64,000 nucleotides of DNA, taken from contig CP047918.1 of assembly GCA_010202265.1 (NCBI GenBank), forward strand, positions 620,001 through 684,000. The letters run 5' to 3'. Numbering within the stretch: position 1 is the first letter of the stretch; every line of letters starts with the position of its first letter. The DNA comes from Candidatus Saccharibacteria bacterium oral taxon 955. GTDB taxonomy: Bacteria > Patescibacteriota > Saccharimonadia > Saccharimonadales > Saccharimonadaceae. The notes under the pieces are model-generated. The model did no database searches, had not been told where the DNA came from, and saw only the letters and a list, made by a program, of their open reading frames with translations. The position numbers and the translations under genes are program-made. Below are positions 51,558-59,505 of the stretch, one piece after another.

Positions 51558-52940
51558 CTAGTCCACTTCAGTTAGTAATTCTTTTGGCGTTGACTGAGTA
51601 ATCGGCCGCGAAGCCAGCAGCACCGCAATGATAATCACCGCCAGTCCAGCGCTCCACACTGCCAGCAGATCCGTCGGTTGTACACCAACCGTCACCTTTT
51701 CTAGCGTGCGCGATGACGTCACCGAGTCAGCGTCAGCACCGAGCGATGCACCGTTGAGGGAACTGCCAGCTTGACGCGTGGCATTCTGTGCCGCCTGCGA
51801 CACCACGTGATCACCCATCTGTTGAGCAATCAGCCCTGCGGTAAAGTACGACGCGCCGAAGCTCAGCACCGCGATCATCACCAGCTCAGCGATATATTGC
51901 AACACAATCTTTGACTGCGGCACACCCGTCGCCAAGAGTACGCCCGCCTCGCGCTTGCGTTCATTCATCCACAAGTACAGCACCATGCCGATCACCGCGA
52001 CACTGACCAGCGCCGTCGCCCACAACATGCCGTCGATCAGGCCGTACACGCCGTTCACCGCGCCAGTCACGCCAGCCAGTTCCTGGCTATTCTTATTCAA
52101 TTGATACTTTTGCCAATTGACTGGCAATTTATTTGCCCGCGCCATCACCTCATCCAACTGTTTGGTGCCCTTGGTAAAGAACGTAGCGTCCTGATAAATC
52201 TCATTTTGCTCGTTATACGCGTTCAACCGGCGGGTCGTCGCGAGGTCAGTCAGGAATAAATTCTCGAACAGTTCCACCTGGTACGTCGCCTGCTTTGGGT
52301 TCTTGCCGTTAAATATACCGACGATTTCCACTTCTACCTCGTCCTTGGATGGATGTTCGTTGTCGGTGTCGTATTGATTGGCCCTTAACTTAATTTTGCT
52401 GCCAAGCTTCAGGTTGTTGGCCTTGGCAAAATCTTCGTGCACCAAAATCTTGCGAGAATCGTTCTCGGTGATGTGCCGGCCAGCGATGAGCTTGAGCGAC
52501 TCAGCCCGGAACTTTTTCTCGGACTCAGATTTATTAACACCGATGATGGTAGCGGCGTTGCCAAATTGTTTGTCTTTCTCGGCATCATAGCCGCTGCCGC
52601 CGCTTGGTAACGGCACAAGCTTGGTATTGATGAAGTCGACCGTGGCGTTCTGGCGCTTGACATAGTCCGTCACGCCCTCCAGGTTCTTCACTGCGTCGAT
52701 GTCTTTGTTTGATACCGTTCCCGAACCGCGGGCTGTTCCCGGATTGGTGCGCGGATTATTGCCCAGCGTGAAGCCGGCCTTGAGCGTTTTGTCTAGCGAC
52801 TGCGCTGCCGCGTCGGTCGAATGCTTGATGGCAAATCCACTCAGCATAATCGTCGACATACACAGCAAAATCGCCAGCAAAATCAGCGTTTTGAGTTTTT
52901 TCCTGGTGATATACAACCAGGCACGTTGTATAAATGACAT
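51558..52940 (-). CDS. FtsX/MacB-type ABC permease, first gene of the operon
   Basis: 460 residues with the same plan as its partner: an N-terminal helix (TLILLAILLCMSTIMLSGFAI), a large outer domain (GRHITENDSRKILVHEDFAKANNLKLGSKI) and three C-terminal helices (ALVSVAVIGMVLYLWMNERKREAGVLLATG). The outer domain is somewhat longer, with a Ser/Gly-rich segment. The ATG follows AAAGGAGATCT and the regulated-looking promoter at 52941-52999. The two permeases are likely to form a heterodimer with the ATPase, as in peptide-sensing or resistance transporters governed by two-component systems. Confidence 0.88.
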   Translation of the reverse strand: MSFIQRAWLYITRKKLKTLILLAILLCMSTIMLSGFAIKHSTDAAAQSLDKTLKAGFTLGNNPRTNPGTARGSGTVSNKDIDAVKNLEGVTDYVKRQNATVDFINTKLVPLPSGGSGYDAEKDKQFGNAATIIGVNKSESEKKFRAESLKLIAGRHITENDSRKILVHEDFAKANNLKLGSKIKLRANQYDTDNEHPSKDEVEVEIVGIFNGKNPKQATYQVELFENLFLTDLATTRRLNAYNEQNEIYQDATFFTKGTKQLDEVMARANKLPVNWQKYQLNKNSQELAGVTGAVNGVYGLIDGMLWATALVSVAVIGMVLYLWMNERKREAGVLLATGVPQSKIVLQYIAELVMIAVLSFGASYFTAGLIAQQMGDHVVSQAAQNATRQAGSSLNGASLGADADSVTSSRTLEKVTVGVQPTDLLAVWSAGLAVIIIAVLLASRPITQSTPKELLTEVD

Positions 52941-52999
52941 AGATCTCCTTTCTTGGTTCTATGTCAGTGTAGCAAGGATATGTGAAGGGAATGTGAAAT
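52941..52999 (-). promoter_or_regulatory. Promoter of the ABC operon with 11-bp-spaced direct repeats (copy 1)
   Basis: On the minus strand TTCACAT occurs twice, 11 bp apart (52997-52991 and 52986-52980), over the -35 position of a TACACT -10 box (52971-52966). The ribosome site AAAGGAGATCT is next to the ATG. Direct repeats at one helical turn are the classic layout for OmpR/PhoB-type response regulators. A 57/59 copy is at 56381-56439. Confidence 0.65.
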
Positions 53000-53169
53000 G
53001 GATGAATTAGAAATTTTGATACTGCTATCTTGATATATCCACAGCATAGAAAGTGTAGAATTATTATATAATAAGAAGTATCAATTAATCTTTGGGTAAT
53101 TAATCCTCCTGGCTTTAGTGTTGATACAGCTTTCTTTGGTCTAGCAACCGTTTAAATTTGGTAGATAAC

Positions 53170-53224
53170 CTGACAACATACCCTGTTACTGATATATTTA
53201 TATTAGTTTTTGCAACCGCAAAAA
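53170..53224 (+). promoter_or_regulatory. Promoter and 5' hairpin of the GreA-like gene
   Basis: CTGACA (53170-53175), 17 bp and TATATT (53193-53198) lie over the near-palindrome 53189-53206. The predicted transcript then starts with the hairpin TTTTTGC-AACC-GCAAAAA (53207-53224). The same module, with compensating base changes, is at 61414-61467. The rest of 53000-53250 shows no gene that I can support. Confidence 0.65.
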
Positions 53225-53250
53225 TCGATCCTCTACAGAAAGATGTCGAA

Positions 53251-53715
53251 ATGACTTCATACTACTGCACCCAGGAGACTTACGACGCGCTTTTGGAGCA
53301 AGAGACTCAGCTCAAGAAAAGCCCCAAAGAAGCTCTCGGATAGCTGGGGGAGCCCGCAGCGTCAGACAGCAATACGTGGCATGATAATGCTGCGTTTGAC
53401 GCGACGAATGAGCTTATTCGTCGAATTTAGTCGCAACTCAGAATCGTGACTCGTCGGATTCAGAGTACAATCATCGTGGAGGAGACCTCAGGAAGCACTA
53501 TTGGCCTCGGACACGTCGTAACTCTCAAGTCTCCGAACAAGAAGACCTTTAGGGTTAAGATGGCTGGACAGAGAGTCGGAGGCGATGATGAAATCCAACA
53601 GGTTTCCACGGACTCACCGCTCGGGACAGCGCTCCTGGGGCATGCCACTGGCGATACCGTCTCCTACTCCGCTCCTCGTGGAGAGATGACGGTTGAGATC
53701 ATTTCCGTCGAGTGA
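53251..53715 (+). pseudogene. GreA-like transcript cleavage factor with two in-frame TAG codons
   Basis: GreA rescues stalled RNA polymerase. One frame runs from ATG 53251 to TGA 53713 (154 codons, near the 158 of GreA). The N-terminal coiled coil is recognisable (CTQETYDALLEQETQL, then WHDNAAFDATNELIRRI, matching the GreA stretch ENAEYHAAREQQ). So is the complete FKBP-like C-terminal domain (TIGLGHVVTLKSP, TDSPLGTALLGHATGDTVSY). The frame is interrupted by TAG at 53341 (codon 31) and 53428 (codon 60), without any frameshift. The acidic coiled-coil tip is poorly kept (SNTWHDN for GDLKEN). It is either a recent pseudogene or needs readthrough. GC and codon use differ from neighbours. Confidence 0.8.
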
Positions 53716-53780
53716 GGATCGCCATTAGCTTCAAGGCAACCCTTGAGGCCAATGGCATATCCACCAATATCAGTATTATT

Positions 53781-55178
53781 ATGAGTAAATTTGCAATAAC
53801 ACCAAAGACAGATGCATTATATATAGACGTGGCAGCGAATGGTAATGGTCATGAAAAATCGCTATTGTCTGTAGAGGCCTATCGCCGCCTATCTGCTGAC
53901 CTGGGCAGAAACTCTATTAGACTTCTTGAAATTGGCCCAGGGGGAGGATCAGCATTATCGGGTTTTACTGCCGAAATTGCTGAAAATGGTCTAATAACAC
54001 CAACTCACATTTCAATGCTTGAATTAGATGGTGTACAATCTGAAAGCCTTTTAGCGGCTAGAAAGACTGTAGAAAGTTTTGGCGTATCAACCTCTTTTCA
54101 TAATGGTAGTGCAACTGATCTATCAGATATATTTCCACCTCAGAGCGTTGACATACTTTCTACGTCAGCGGTTATACATGAAATCTATTCGTATGCCGGT
54201 GGCTATGGTGCGATGGATAAAACTTTTCAAGGTATAGCAAGTACTTTAAGCTCTGGCGGATTCTATGCATACAGAGATGTTTATGGGGTCAAGAATCTGT
54301 CGATGCACGAAAGAACGCGCCATATTTATGATAGAAGCTCGTGGGTTATGTTTTGTAAATTATTCCTTGATTACTATACGAGGAACGCAAACCATTCGTA
54401 TAAGCACTACGGAGATAGAATTAAGCTGTCTCAGAACGGCAATCCTATAAACGTTGATTCAATAGAAGGAAAATCACCTCTTAGCATAGAGGCACCCATA
54501 GGCCTATTACGTGAAACTCAGCGTCACTACATAACACTGCGTGATTACTTGTGGAGGAACGGCAATCTTGGAATCATTCCAGAATTAGATGACCCTAGCA
54601 AAACAAATGATTGGATTGATAGAGTTAGAGGCCACAAGCGTGTACACTACAGGATGCTTGATGACGATCCTATATTAAAAGCTATGAGTACGCCTGTTTC
54701 TGAGAATGAATATATAGTTGATGGTGACATATTCGATAATACTTCTGATGTACGCATGGGAGAAGTCTTATCTGATATCATCGAGAATTCTGAATCATCT
54801 GAACATTGGAAGTCTTGGAGTGAATGGCTAGAGAGAGAAGGCTCAGAAACTTATTTCTATATGCCTATCGGGGACTTGCTAGGTAGCGTTGCATTAAACT
54901 CATTCGAAGCAAGCAATGGTACGCAAATACTGTTACCTACAAGCAAGCATGATATTAAAAAGATAGATAGAGCCTATTACAACAGATATCTAGAATCTAA
55001 ATTAAGTAATCCTCTGTCAGATGGAAAGCAACTAGTACTGTTCGAGCTTCTTACATTAAAAGACAGAGATAGTAATTTGCAAGAAAAGATTAACGGCGCC
55101 CTAGGAGCCTTATCGATGCACTGCTCTCATGACGTATTATCAAATATTTATACACCCATAAGAAAGGCCACCAAATGA
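53781..55178 (+). CDS. Class I SAM-dependent methyltransferase with long C-terminal region
   Basis: Residues ~35-200 form a Rossmann methyltransferase: motif I LLEIGPGGGSALSGF, an acidic strand SMLELDGVQS, motif IV DILSTSAVIHEIYSYAGGYG and a following VYGVKNL strand. The other ~265 residues (rich in Asp, Ser and Tyr; DRVRGHKRVHYRMLDDDPIL) are unassigned and could be a substrate domain. Substrate unknown. The ATG at 53781 is preferred to the frame from 53712, which overlaps the GreA-like stop. It is distinctly AT-richer than the ABC operon beside it. It overlaps the next CYTH gene by 4 nt (ATGA), so the two are coupled. Confidence 0.78.
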   Translation: MSKFAITPKTDALYIDVAANGNGHEKSLLSVEAYRRLSADLGRNSIRLLEIGPGGGSALSGFTAEIAENGLITPTHISMLELDGVQSESLLAARKTVESFGVSTSFHNGSATDLSDIFPPQSVDILSTSAVIHEIYSYAGGYGAMDKTFQGIASTLSSGGFYAYRDVYGVKNLSMHERTRHIYDRSSWVMFCKLFLDYYTRNANHSYKHYGDRIKLSQNGNPINVDSIEGKSPLSIEAPIGLLRETQRHYITLRDYLWRNGNLGIIPELDDPSKTNDWIDRVRGHKRVHYRMLDDDPILKAMSTPVSENEYIVDGDIFDNTSDVRMGEVLSDIIENSESSEHWKSWSEWLEREGSETYFYMPIGDLLGSVALNSFEASNGTQILLPTSKHDIKKIDRAYYNRYLESKLSNPLSDGKQLVLFELLTLKDRDSNLQEKINGALGALSMHCSHDVLSNIYTPIRKATK

Positions 55179-55741
55179 CCAAGAAACTACTAGAAATCGA
55201 ACGCAAACGCCAATTAACTGGTGACTCAAAAGAATTAATTAAGCGATTGCAAGACCTCGGTTTTGAGCTACAGAGTAGCCGCCACGAAATCGATACGTAT
55301 TATTCTCGTCCTGATGTCGATTTCATGCAGACGGTTGAATGCTTGCGGATTCGCCAGCGCGATGGTTTTGCTGAGGTGACATATAAGCCTGCGACGACGA
55401 CTGCGACACATACGAAAAACGATGTGATCATTAAGCCCGAGACAAACCTGCCAATTCAACCCGGAGACGCAGCAATCGCCAAGCAACTGCTCGCCAACCT
55501 CGGCATGGTACAGCTGGTCGAGGTCAAAAAATACCGGCGATCGCTCCAGTCACCAAACTTTCCAAAAGCAACGGTAGCTATTGATGAAATTAAAAACGCC
55601 GGAACGTTCGTGGAAGTTGAAGTTCTGTCAGATGATAAGACTAGTGCTCTAGCGATGATTAGTGACATTGAAACCAAACTCGGACTTGAATCGGCAGAAG
55701 TTGTTACGCGGCCTTATCGGGATATTTGCATGGGACTTTAA
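55175..55741 (+). CDS. CYTH-domain protein (class IV adenylate cyclase / thiamine-triphosphatase fold), copy 1
   Basis: CYTH enzymes act on triphosphate-containing substrates inside a beta tunnel. The signature ExExK is present as EIERKRQL (Glu-x-Glu-Arg-Lys). Other tunnel residues are DTYYSRP, CLRIRQRDG, AEVTYKPATT, VEVKKYRRSL and FVEVEVLSDD. 188 residues is typical. Triphosphatase activity is the safer guess; cyclase cannot be excluded. It is translationally coupled to the methyltransferase. A second, divergent CYTH protein is at 58323. Confidence 0.87.
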   Translation: MTKKLLEIERKRQLTGDSKELIKRLQDLGFELQSSRHEIDTYYSRPDVDFMQTVECLRIRQRDGFAEVTYKPATTTATHTKNDVIIKPETNLPIQPGDAAIAKQLLANLGMVQLVEVKKYRRSLQSPNFPKATVAIDEIKNAGTFVEVEVLSDDKTSALAMISDIETKLGLESAEVVTRPYRDICMGL

Positions 55742-55876
55742 TTAAACCTCACCACAAACCGCATACCCTGTCCATGCGGCGTGAAGTCATAGTCCAGTCC
55801 TTTGGCATCGAGCAGCATTTCCACGGTATAGAGGCCGACGCCACTGCTGTCGGCGTGTTGCTTTGTGGCGGTATTG
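55739..55876 (-). pseudogene. Histidine kinase C-terminal remnant (second copy)
   Basis: The minus strand encodes NTATKQHADSSGVGLYTVEM, then LLDAKGLDYDFTPHGQGM and RFVVRFN-stop. It matches the end of the intact kinase at 63470 nearly residue for residue (about 85% at the DNA level). Only ~46 codons survive; upstream the sequence switches to the NUDIX remnant. It shows that a second kinase gene once stood here. Confidence 0.9.
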
Positions 55877-56229
55877 ATAGTAACGAAAAAGCTCAATAGG
55901 CGTTTAGGCGTGAGTGTGAAGAAGAGCTGGATTGTGTTGTCGATATAATCAAAGAGCTAGGAATAGCTATTGAATATAAATCACAAGAAAATTTCAAACA
56001 ACTGTCGTTCGTTTATAAGGCAAGAAAAGTTGACGAACTGGAGTCAAATAATCTAACTGAAAAAGCTGAGGGTACTGAATATGTCTGGCTACCAAAATTA
56101 CAAGCGCTAAGAAAGATGAAAGAGTCGCTAGAAAAACTTGGATCATCTGACTATGACTCGGTTTATCGAACATGTTTTATGGTACTAAGAGATGTTAGAA
56201 TTTTAGAGCATTATATAAACAACGTATAA
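55864..56229 (+). pseudogene. NUDIX hydrolase remnant with an in-frame TAG
   Basis: From 55864 the plus strand reads CGGIDSNEKAQ-stop-AFRRECEEELDC. It follows Gx5Ex7RExxEE exactly, except that TAG (55897) sits in the free x7 part. It continues without a frameshift for ~110 codons (SFVYKARKVDELESNNLTEK, EYVWLPKLQALRKM) to TAA at 56227. The N-terminus and any start are missing, cut at the kinase remnant. The first codons lie on kinase-derived sequence, so a chance fit of the GG is possible. AT-rich. Confidence 0.75.
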
Positions 56230-56380
56230 TATTTCTTTTGTAGGAACTATATATGCTATCTATCCTACTATGCAAGATGTAAAGATTGCCGCTATATCCC
56301 TGTCCAAAAAAAACATTAATCAACTCTCAGCGATGATATTGCTTGGCGTGCTTGCTTATCAATATCACAATTAGGTATGG

Positions 56381-56439
56381 AGATCTCCTTTCTTGGTTTT
56401 ATGTCAGTGTAGCAAGGGTATGTGAAGGGAATGTGAAAT
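56381..56439 (-). repeat. Second copy of the ABC-operon promoter/leader
   Basis: 57 of 59 bases match 52941-52999, including both TTCACAT repeats, the TACACT box and the AAAGGAGATCT site. No start codon or gene follows on the minus strand: the next ~150 bases (56230-56380) hold no frame that I can support. It is an orphan promoter or a duplication scar. Confidence 0.9.
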
Positions 56440-56496
56440 AGGCAGTATTCAGATAAGTTTCTCTAATCCAGGGGGTGTGCCCTCTTTTTTACTGTC

Positions 56497-56820
56497 CTAC
56501 TTCTCAATCTCGATAACGTGAACACCAAGGCGCTCCTTGTAGGGCGGGTAGATCTTTTGAAGGAGACAGAGCGCCTCTTCTTTGCTTTTCGCCTGCGGCA
56601 CGACCTGTCGCCAAGGCTCGATTGCCAGCATATCGGCAAAATTGTCATAGATGCGGATCGACTTGATTCGCACAACGCCAGACGCGTGTCCAGCCTCGAG
56701 CCGCAATATTTCCCCAGCCTTAAGATGCTTGATGCTGTTGTATCCGACACGGACCTCCAGAGTCTTTAGGCCTGACATGATCGCATCGTAGTAAAGTCGC
56801 TTGATGCGCATCTTACGCAT
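56497..56820 (-). CDS. ASCH-domain protein (copy 1)
   Basis: ASCH proteins are PUA-like and thought to bind RNA or modified nucleosides. The 107 residues show RLYYDAIMSGLKTLEVRVGY, LKAGEILRLE and IYPPYKERLGVHVIEIE, the family's strand order. The ATG at 56820 follows AAAGGAGATCC; 15 bp of this leader are identical to the ABC-operon leader. The gene next upstream at 56918 is another ASCH protein in the same orientation. Confidence 0.83.
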   Translation of the reverse strand: MRKMRIKRLYYDAIMSGLKTLEVRVGYNSIKHLKAGEILRLEAGHASGVVRIKSIRIYDNFADMLAIEPWRQVVPQAKSKEEALCLLQKIYPPYKERLGVHVIEIEK

Positions 56821-56917
56821 AGGATCTCCTTTCTTGGAGGCTGAGCCTCACTATTGCGCCTAAGCGCATATATGAATACGCTTGTATCAATAATGCAATA
56901 GAGATGTAAGTTTATAA

Positions 56918-57256
56918 TTATATTAGTTCAAATTCAATTCCAACAATTCCATTTTGTCTTTGGTCGTGAAGAGAATAGAATTTATTGATTTGGCTTTCGA
57001 GCCCTTCAACACTCTCACCGCCAAACTTACGAGGATCATTCTGCAAGAACAAATCACGAAACGTTGCATGGCGCTGCAATCCTGCTACCTTAACCGTAGC
57101 AGTTTGGCTAGGGTCTTCCCGGTTGGTAAAAATTATTTGATCGCCGATTTGAATTTTCTGGCGCTTTTCATCGTATAGTCGTGATTCGATAGTTTTCTTA
57201 CCAGAGACTATGGCGTCATAAGGCTCGGTAGCTAATCTTAGTTGATGTGTAGTCAT
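56918..57256 (-). CDS. ASCH-domain protein (copy 2)
   Basis: 112 residues: LRLATEPYDAIVSGKKTIESRLYDEKR (family core, with the KTIExR motif), IQIGDQIIFTNRED and FYSLHDQRQNGIVGIEFELI. The KxxxR residues match the ASCH active-site area of the YqfB-type N4-acetylcytidine hydrolases, but activity is unproven. It is leaderless, with TATAAT (57270-57265, within TTTGCTATAAT) 8 nt before the ATG. Its expression style is that of native genes. It resembles copy 1 only distantly. Confidence 0.85.
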   Translation of the reverse strand: MTTHQLRLATEPYDAIVSGKKTIESRLYDEKRQKIQIGDQIIFTNREDPSQTATVKVAGLQRHATFRDLFLQNDPRKFGGESVEGLESQINKFYSLHDQRQNGIVGIEFELI

Positions 57257-57264
57257 ATAGACTC

Positions 57265-57275
57265 ATTATAGCAAA
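57265..57275 (-). promoter_or_regulatory. Extended -10 of ASCH copy 2 (leaderless)
   Basis: TTTGCTATAAT on the minus strand, 8 nt from the ATG at 57256. A 16-bp palindrome (CGAAGATA and its complement, 57302-57317) lies further upstream. Confidence 0.65.
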
Positions 57276-57421
57276 CAGACAACGCATAGCCACTGCCAAT
57301 ACGAAGATATATCTTCGCCCGACTCCGAAATGAGTCTAGTCCTAAGGCTTAGCGAAAAAGACTTGCCCATGCTTTAAATACGACCGTCGTACCGATACTG
57401 GTCGCAAAACTATCCATCTTC

Positions 57422-57432
57422 TTTGCTATAAT
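57422..57432 (+). promoter_or_regulatory. Extended -10 of the HxxEH gene
   Basis: TTTGCTATAAT on the plus strand (TATAAT 57427-57432). The ATG at 57446 is 13 nt later, leaving a leader of about 6 nt. Confidence 0.65.
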
Positions 57433-57445
57433 AACCAATGAAATT

Positions 57446-58357
57446 ATGTTGCGCGTCCTTCTTTTCAAAAATGCTTCATCACCCATCATAGCTCACGTCT
57501 ATGAGCATATGGCGATGAATCAATTCAAACAACTTGCACATCAGACTGGGCTACTTAGAAACATAGATTACTCAGCGCTCGGGACGCACTATCTGAATAC
57601 GGGATTTTTTACTATCGATATAGACTTGTACACTAGTGAAGCTGAGCTACTAGCCGGAAACCTACAACGGCTCAAATCGCCAGCCGCAAACAGTGCCATT
57701 CGGCTAGCTATGCAACAAATTTCATCAGAGACCGAACAGGTTATTGCGTGCGATAACCCGCCCCTACTTAAGCAGGAAATTGCGCGCTTAGATTCTAAAG
57801 TGTGGCAATCGATAGGAGAACTCGAACAGCCGATCAATACACTCAATTTAGCTGAGCATAAATATCTAAGCGAAATAGACCACCCCAGCCTATCAGTCGA
57901 TCACGTTTCATACATAATCAAAAAACCACTCACTGACGACCCTGCACTGTTGCCTTTTTTTCACTACCTCGCCGCCACAATTCATGATACCGTCGCCGAT
58001 ATCGCCAACTATAAATTAGGCTACTACCATCATGGCAGCAAATTTACAAAAGAAAAATCTCAAATAGCTTTAGAGACCGAATTTACAGTACTTAGCCACC
58101 TAGCAAATAACGACAAAGTGCAGCATATTTACAATAGCGTCATATCAAACATGCTCAAGAAACCAACGCTATCTCGTATCGTACGACGACTTAAATCATT
58201 TTCATATGATGAAGGTAAGATGAACGTTCCAAACATTGATGATCATATCCTGGAATTAGGTGTCGTAATTGGCGAACCGAGCTGGCGACAATTTGCAAAC
58301 GAAGAGACCATATCTAAACTACTCAAAGACATTGTGGTTGAACCCGTAAGTTTCTAA
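57446..58357 (+). CDS. Putative M16-like (inverzincin) protein, short single domain
   Basis: 303 residues. HVYEH at residues 17-21, in PIIAHVYEHMAMNQF, is the inverted zinc motif HxxEH in the context of M16 peptidases (compare GIAHFLEHM). Glu97 follows after 75 residues, inside the 74-76 spacing of the family. M16 enzymes need two or four such domains; this has one and could dimerise or be inactive. The middle and end (SLSVDHVSYIIKKPL and IVRRLKSFSYDEGKMNVP) are not recognised. No signal peptide, so cytoplasmic. Its 3' end overlaps the convergent CYTH gene by 35 nt. Confidence 0.6.
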   Translation: MLRVLLFKNASSPIIAHVYEHMAMNQFKQLAHQTGLLRNIDYSALGTHYLNTGFFTIDIDLYTSEAELLAGNLQRLKSPAANSAIRLAMQQISSETEQVIACDNPPLLKQEIARLDSKVWQSIGELEQPINTLNLAEHKYLSEIDHPSLSVDHVSYIIKKPLTDDPALLPFFHYLAATIHDTVADIANYKLGYYHHGSKFTKEKSQIALETEFTVLSHLANNDKVQHIYNSVISNMLKKPTLSRIVRRLKSFSYDEGKMNVPNIDDHILELGVVIGEPSWRQFANEETISKLLKDIVVEPVSF

Positions 58358-58904
58358 TACTTGTATCATAAGGAATATTCCACAGCTCACCGTCAATATT
58401 CAAGCTCTTCAGAAAGCTACGCATTTGCTTTTGGAGAGCGTCTACATCTACGTCGTCCTCAGCTAAAACTTCCAGTTCAATAAATAGTCCTAGCCCAGCG
58501 ACATCGTCTATGCAAATCGTATAGTCTTCAGTTTTCGACTCAAGGCGAACTTTATCAACCGTTACAACTTCTCGCCAGCCCAGCGCTGTGAGCATTTGGC
58601 GTGCCATGTCGCCGTCGTCAACCGCAAATTCATATTCATCAGATACTAATTTCGCCTGCCCTTCGATTTTTAGCGTCATCAAGCTCTGTCGTAATTCACC
58701 GGTCTCGAGATCAAGGATGTCACGTACTCTCATGATTTTTGAGCCAGGAACGATCGGACTGTCAACCTGTTCGGGCAGTAGAAAAACCGTATCAATTTGG
58801 TGTTTGATTGAGATGGGCGCGACAAACTGACTTTCCAGGACCGCAATGAGCTTGTTGCGAGTCACGTCAGTAGATAGTTTGAATTTAGCTTCGATTTCAA
58901 TCAC
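58323..58904 (-). CDS. CYTH-domain protein, copy 2
   Basis: 193 residues with the signature EIEAKFKL (ExExK) at the N-terminus, then IKHQIDTVFL, IMRVRD, LMTLKIEGQ, VDKVRLESKTEDYTICIDDV and LFIELEVLAEDD. The full set of tunnel residues is present, so it is probably an active triphosphate-binding enzyme. It is only weakly similar to copy 1. The start appears to be GTG at 58904 with CGGAG upstream. It overlaps the convergent HxxEH gene. Confidence 0.86.
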   Translation of the reverse strand: MIEIEAKFKLSTDVTRNKLIAVLESQFVAPISIKHQIDTVFLLPEQVDSPIVPGSKIMRVRDILDLETGELRQSLMTLKIEGQAKLVSDEYEFAVDDGDMARQMLTALGWREVVTVDKVRLESKTEDYTICIDDVAGLGLFIELEVLAEDDVDVDALQKQMRSFLKSLNIDGELWNIPYDTSIRNLRVQPQCL

Positions 58905-59031
58905 ATAAAACTCCGGGTCTACATATACTAAAAACTATAGTCATTTTACCGATATACGCCTATGTTTACGTACCTCTGCCTCGCATGGACCATCTATACC
59001 CTCTAATTTAACATAGCCAAAGCTTAGTTCT

Positions 59032-59505
59032 TTATTTGCCATTAGTGGTCTCCCGATACGCACACAAAATCGTTCTCAAACCCACACTATGACGGAAGTT
59101 TATATCGTCAATTTTATCCAAATCAACCCACTCCGGTGTGCCGTTAGTGTAGGTTTTCTCGCTGTCGGTTATGTTGTCGTTATTGATTTGCCCGTACAGC
59201 TGGATCGACTGGTTGGCCTGCGCTTCAGCGTTGCGCTTGAAAAAAGTAGTTGCCTGGTGAATGATTTTATCCGGCATTATGGTCAGTCCAGTTTCTTCCT
59301 TAACTTCGCGGACAATTGATTCCTCGATCGTTTCACCTTTCTCGACACTGCCGCCAATCAAGCTATAGCCGTCCCATTGCCGAGTCAAAAGAATCTTATT
59401 ATCCTCAATGATAACTGCATACACGCCCACACTAATGTTCAGCTCGTCAACGGGAACGGTGTATTGATTGCCGAAGACGTCTTTACAGATGACAGTTTTA
59501 GCCAC
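59032..59505 (-). CDS. NUDIX hydrolase, intact (accessory)
   Basis: 157 residues with a perfect NUDIX box: GGSVEKGETIEESIVREVKEE, then TGL. The N-terminus ISVGVYAVIIEDNKILLTRQWDGYSLIGG and the acidic tail are family-like. The start is GTG at 59505 (MAKTVICK) with AAAGGAG in front, overlapping the end of the Ham1-like gene by 8 nt. Translation is therefore coupled. The pair would clean or recycle nucleotides, with the substrate undefined. Confidence 0.92.
   Translation of the reverse strand: MAKTVICKDVFGNQYTVPVDELNISVGVYAVIIEDNKILLTRQWDGYSLIGGSVEKGETIEESIVREVKEETGLTIMPDKIIHQATTFFKRNAEAQANQSIQLYGQINNDNITDSEKTYTNGTPEWVDLDKIDDINFRHSVGLRTILCAYRETTNGK

Noticed and set aside
53341..55899. TAG as a reassigned sense codon (amber recoding)
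   Set aside because: Core genes such as the ABC exporter (ends TAG at 13808-13810), DedA and the membrane protein at 936 use TAG as their normal stop, and TGA and TAA also occur inside the broken genes, so a single-codon reassignment does not explain the data.
56468..56491. Plus-strand terminator (AGGG..CCCT then T6)
   Set aside because: The stem is only about four pairs and no plus-strand gene that I can support ends just before it other than the NUDIX remnant 240 bp away.
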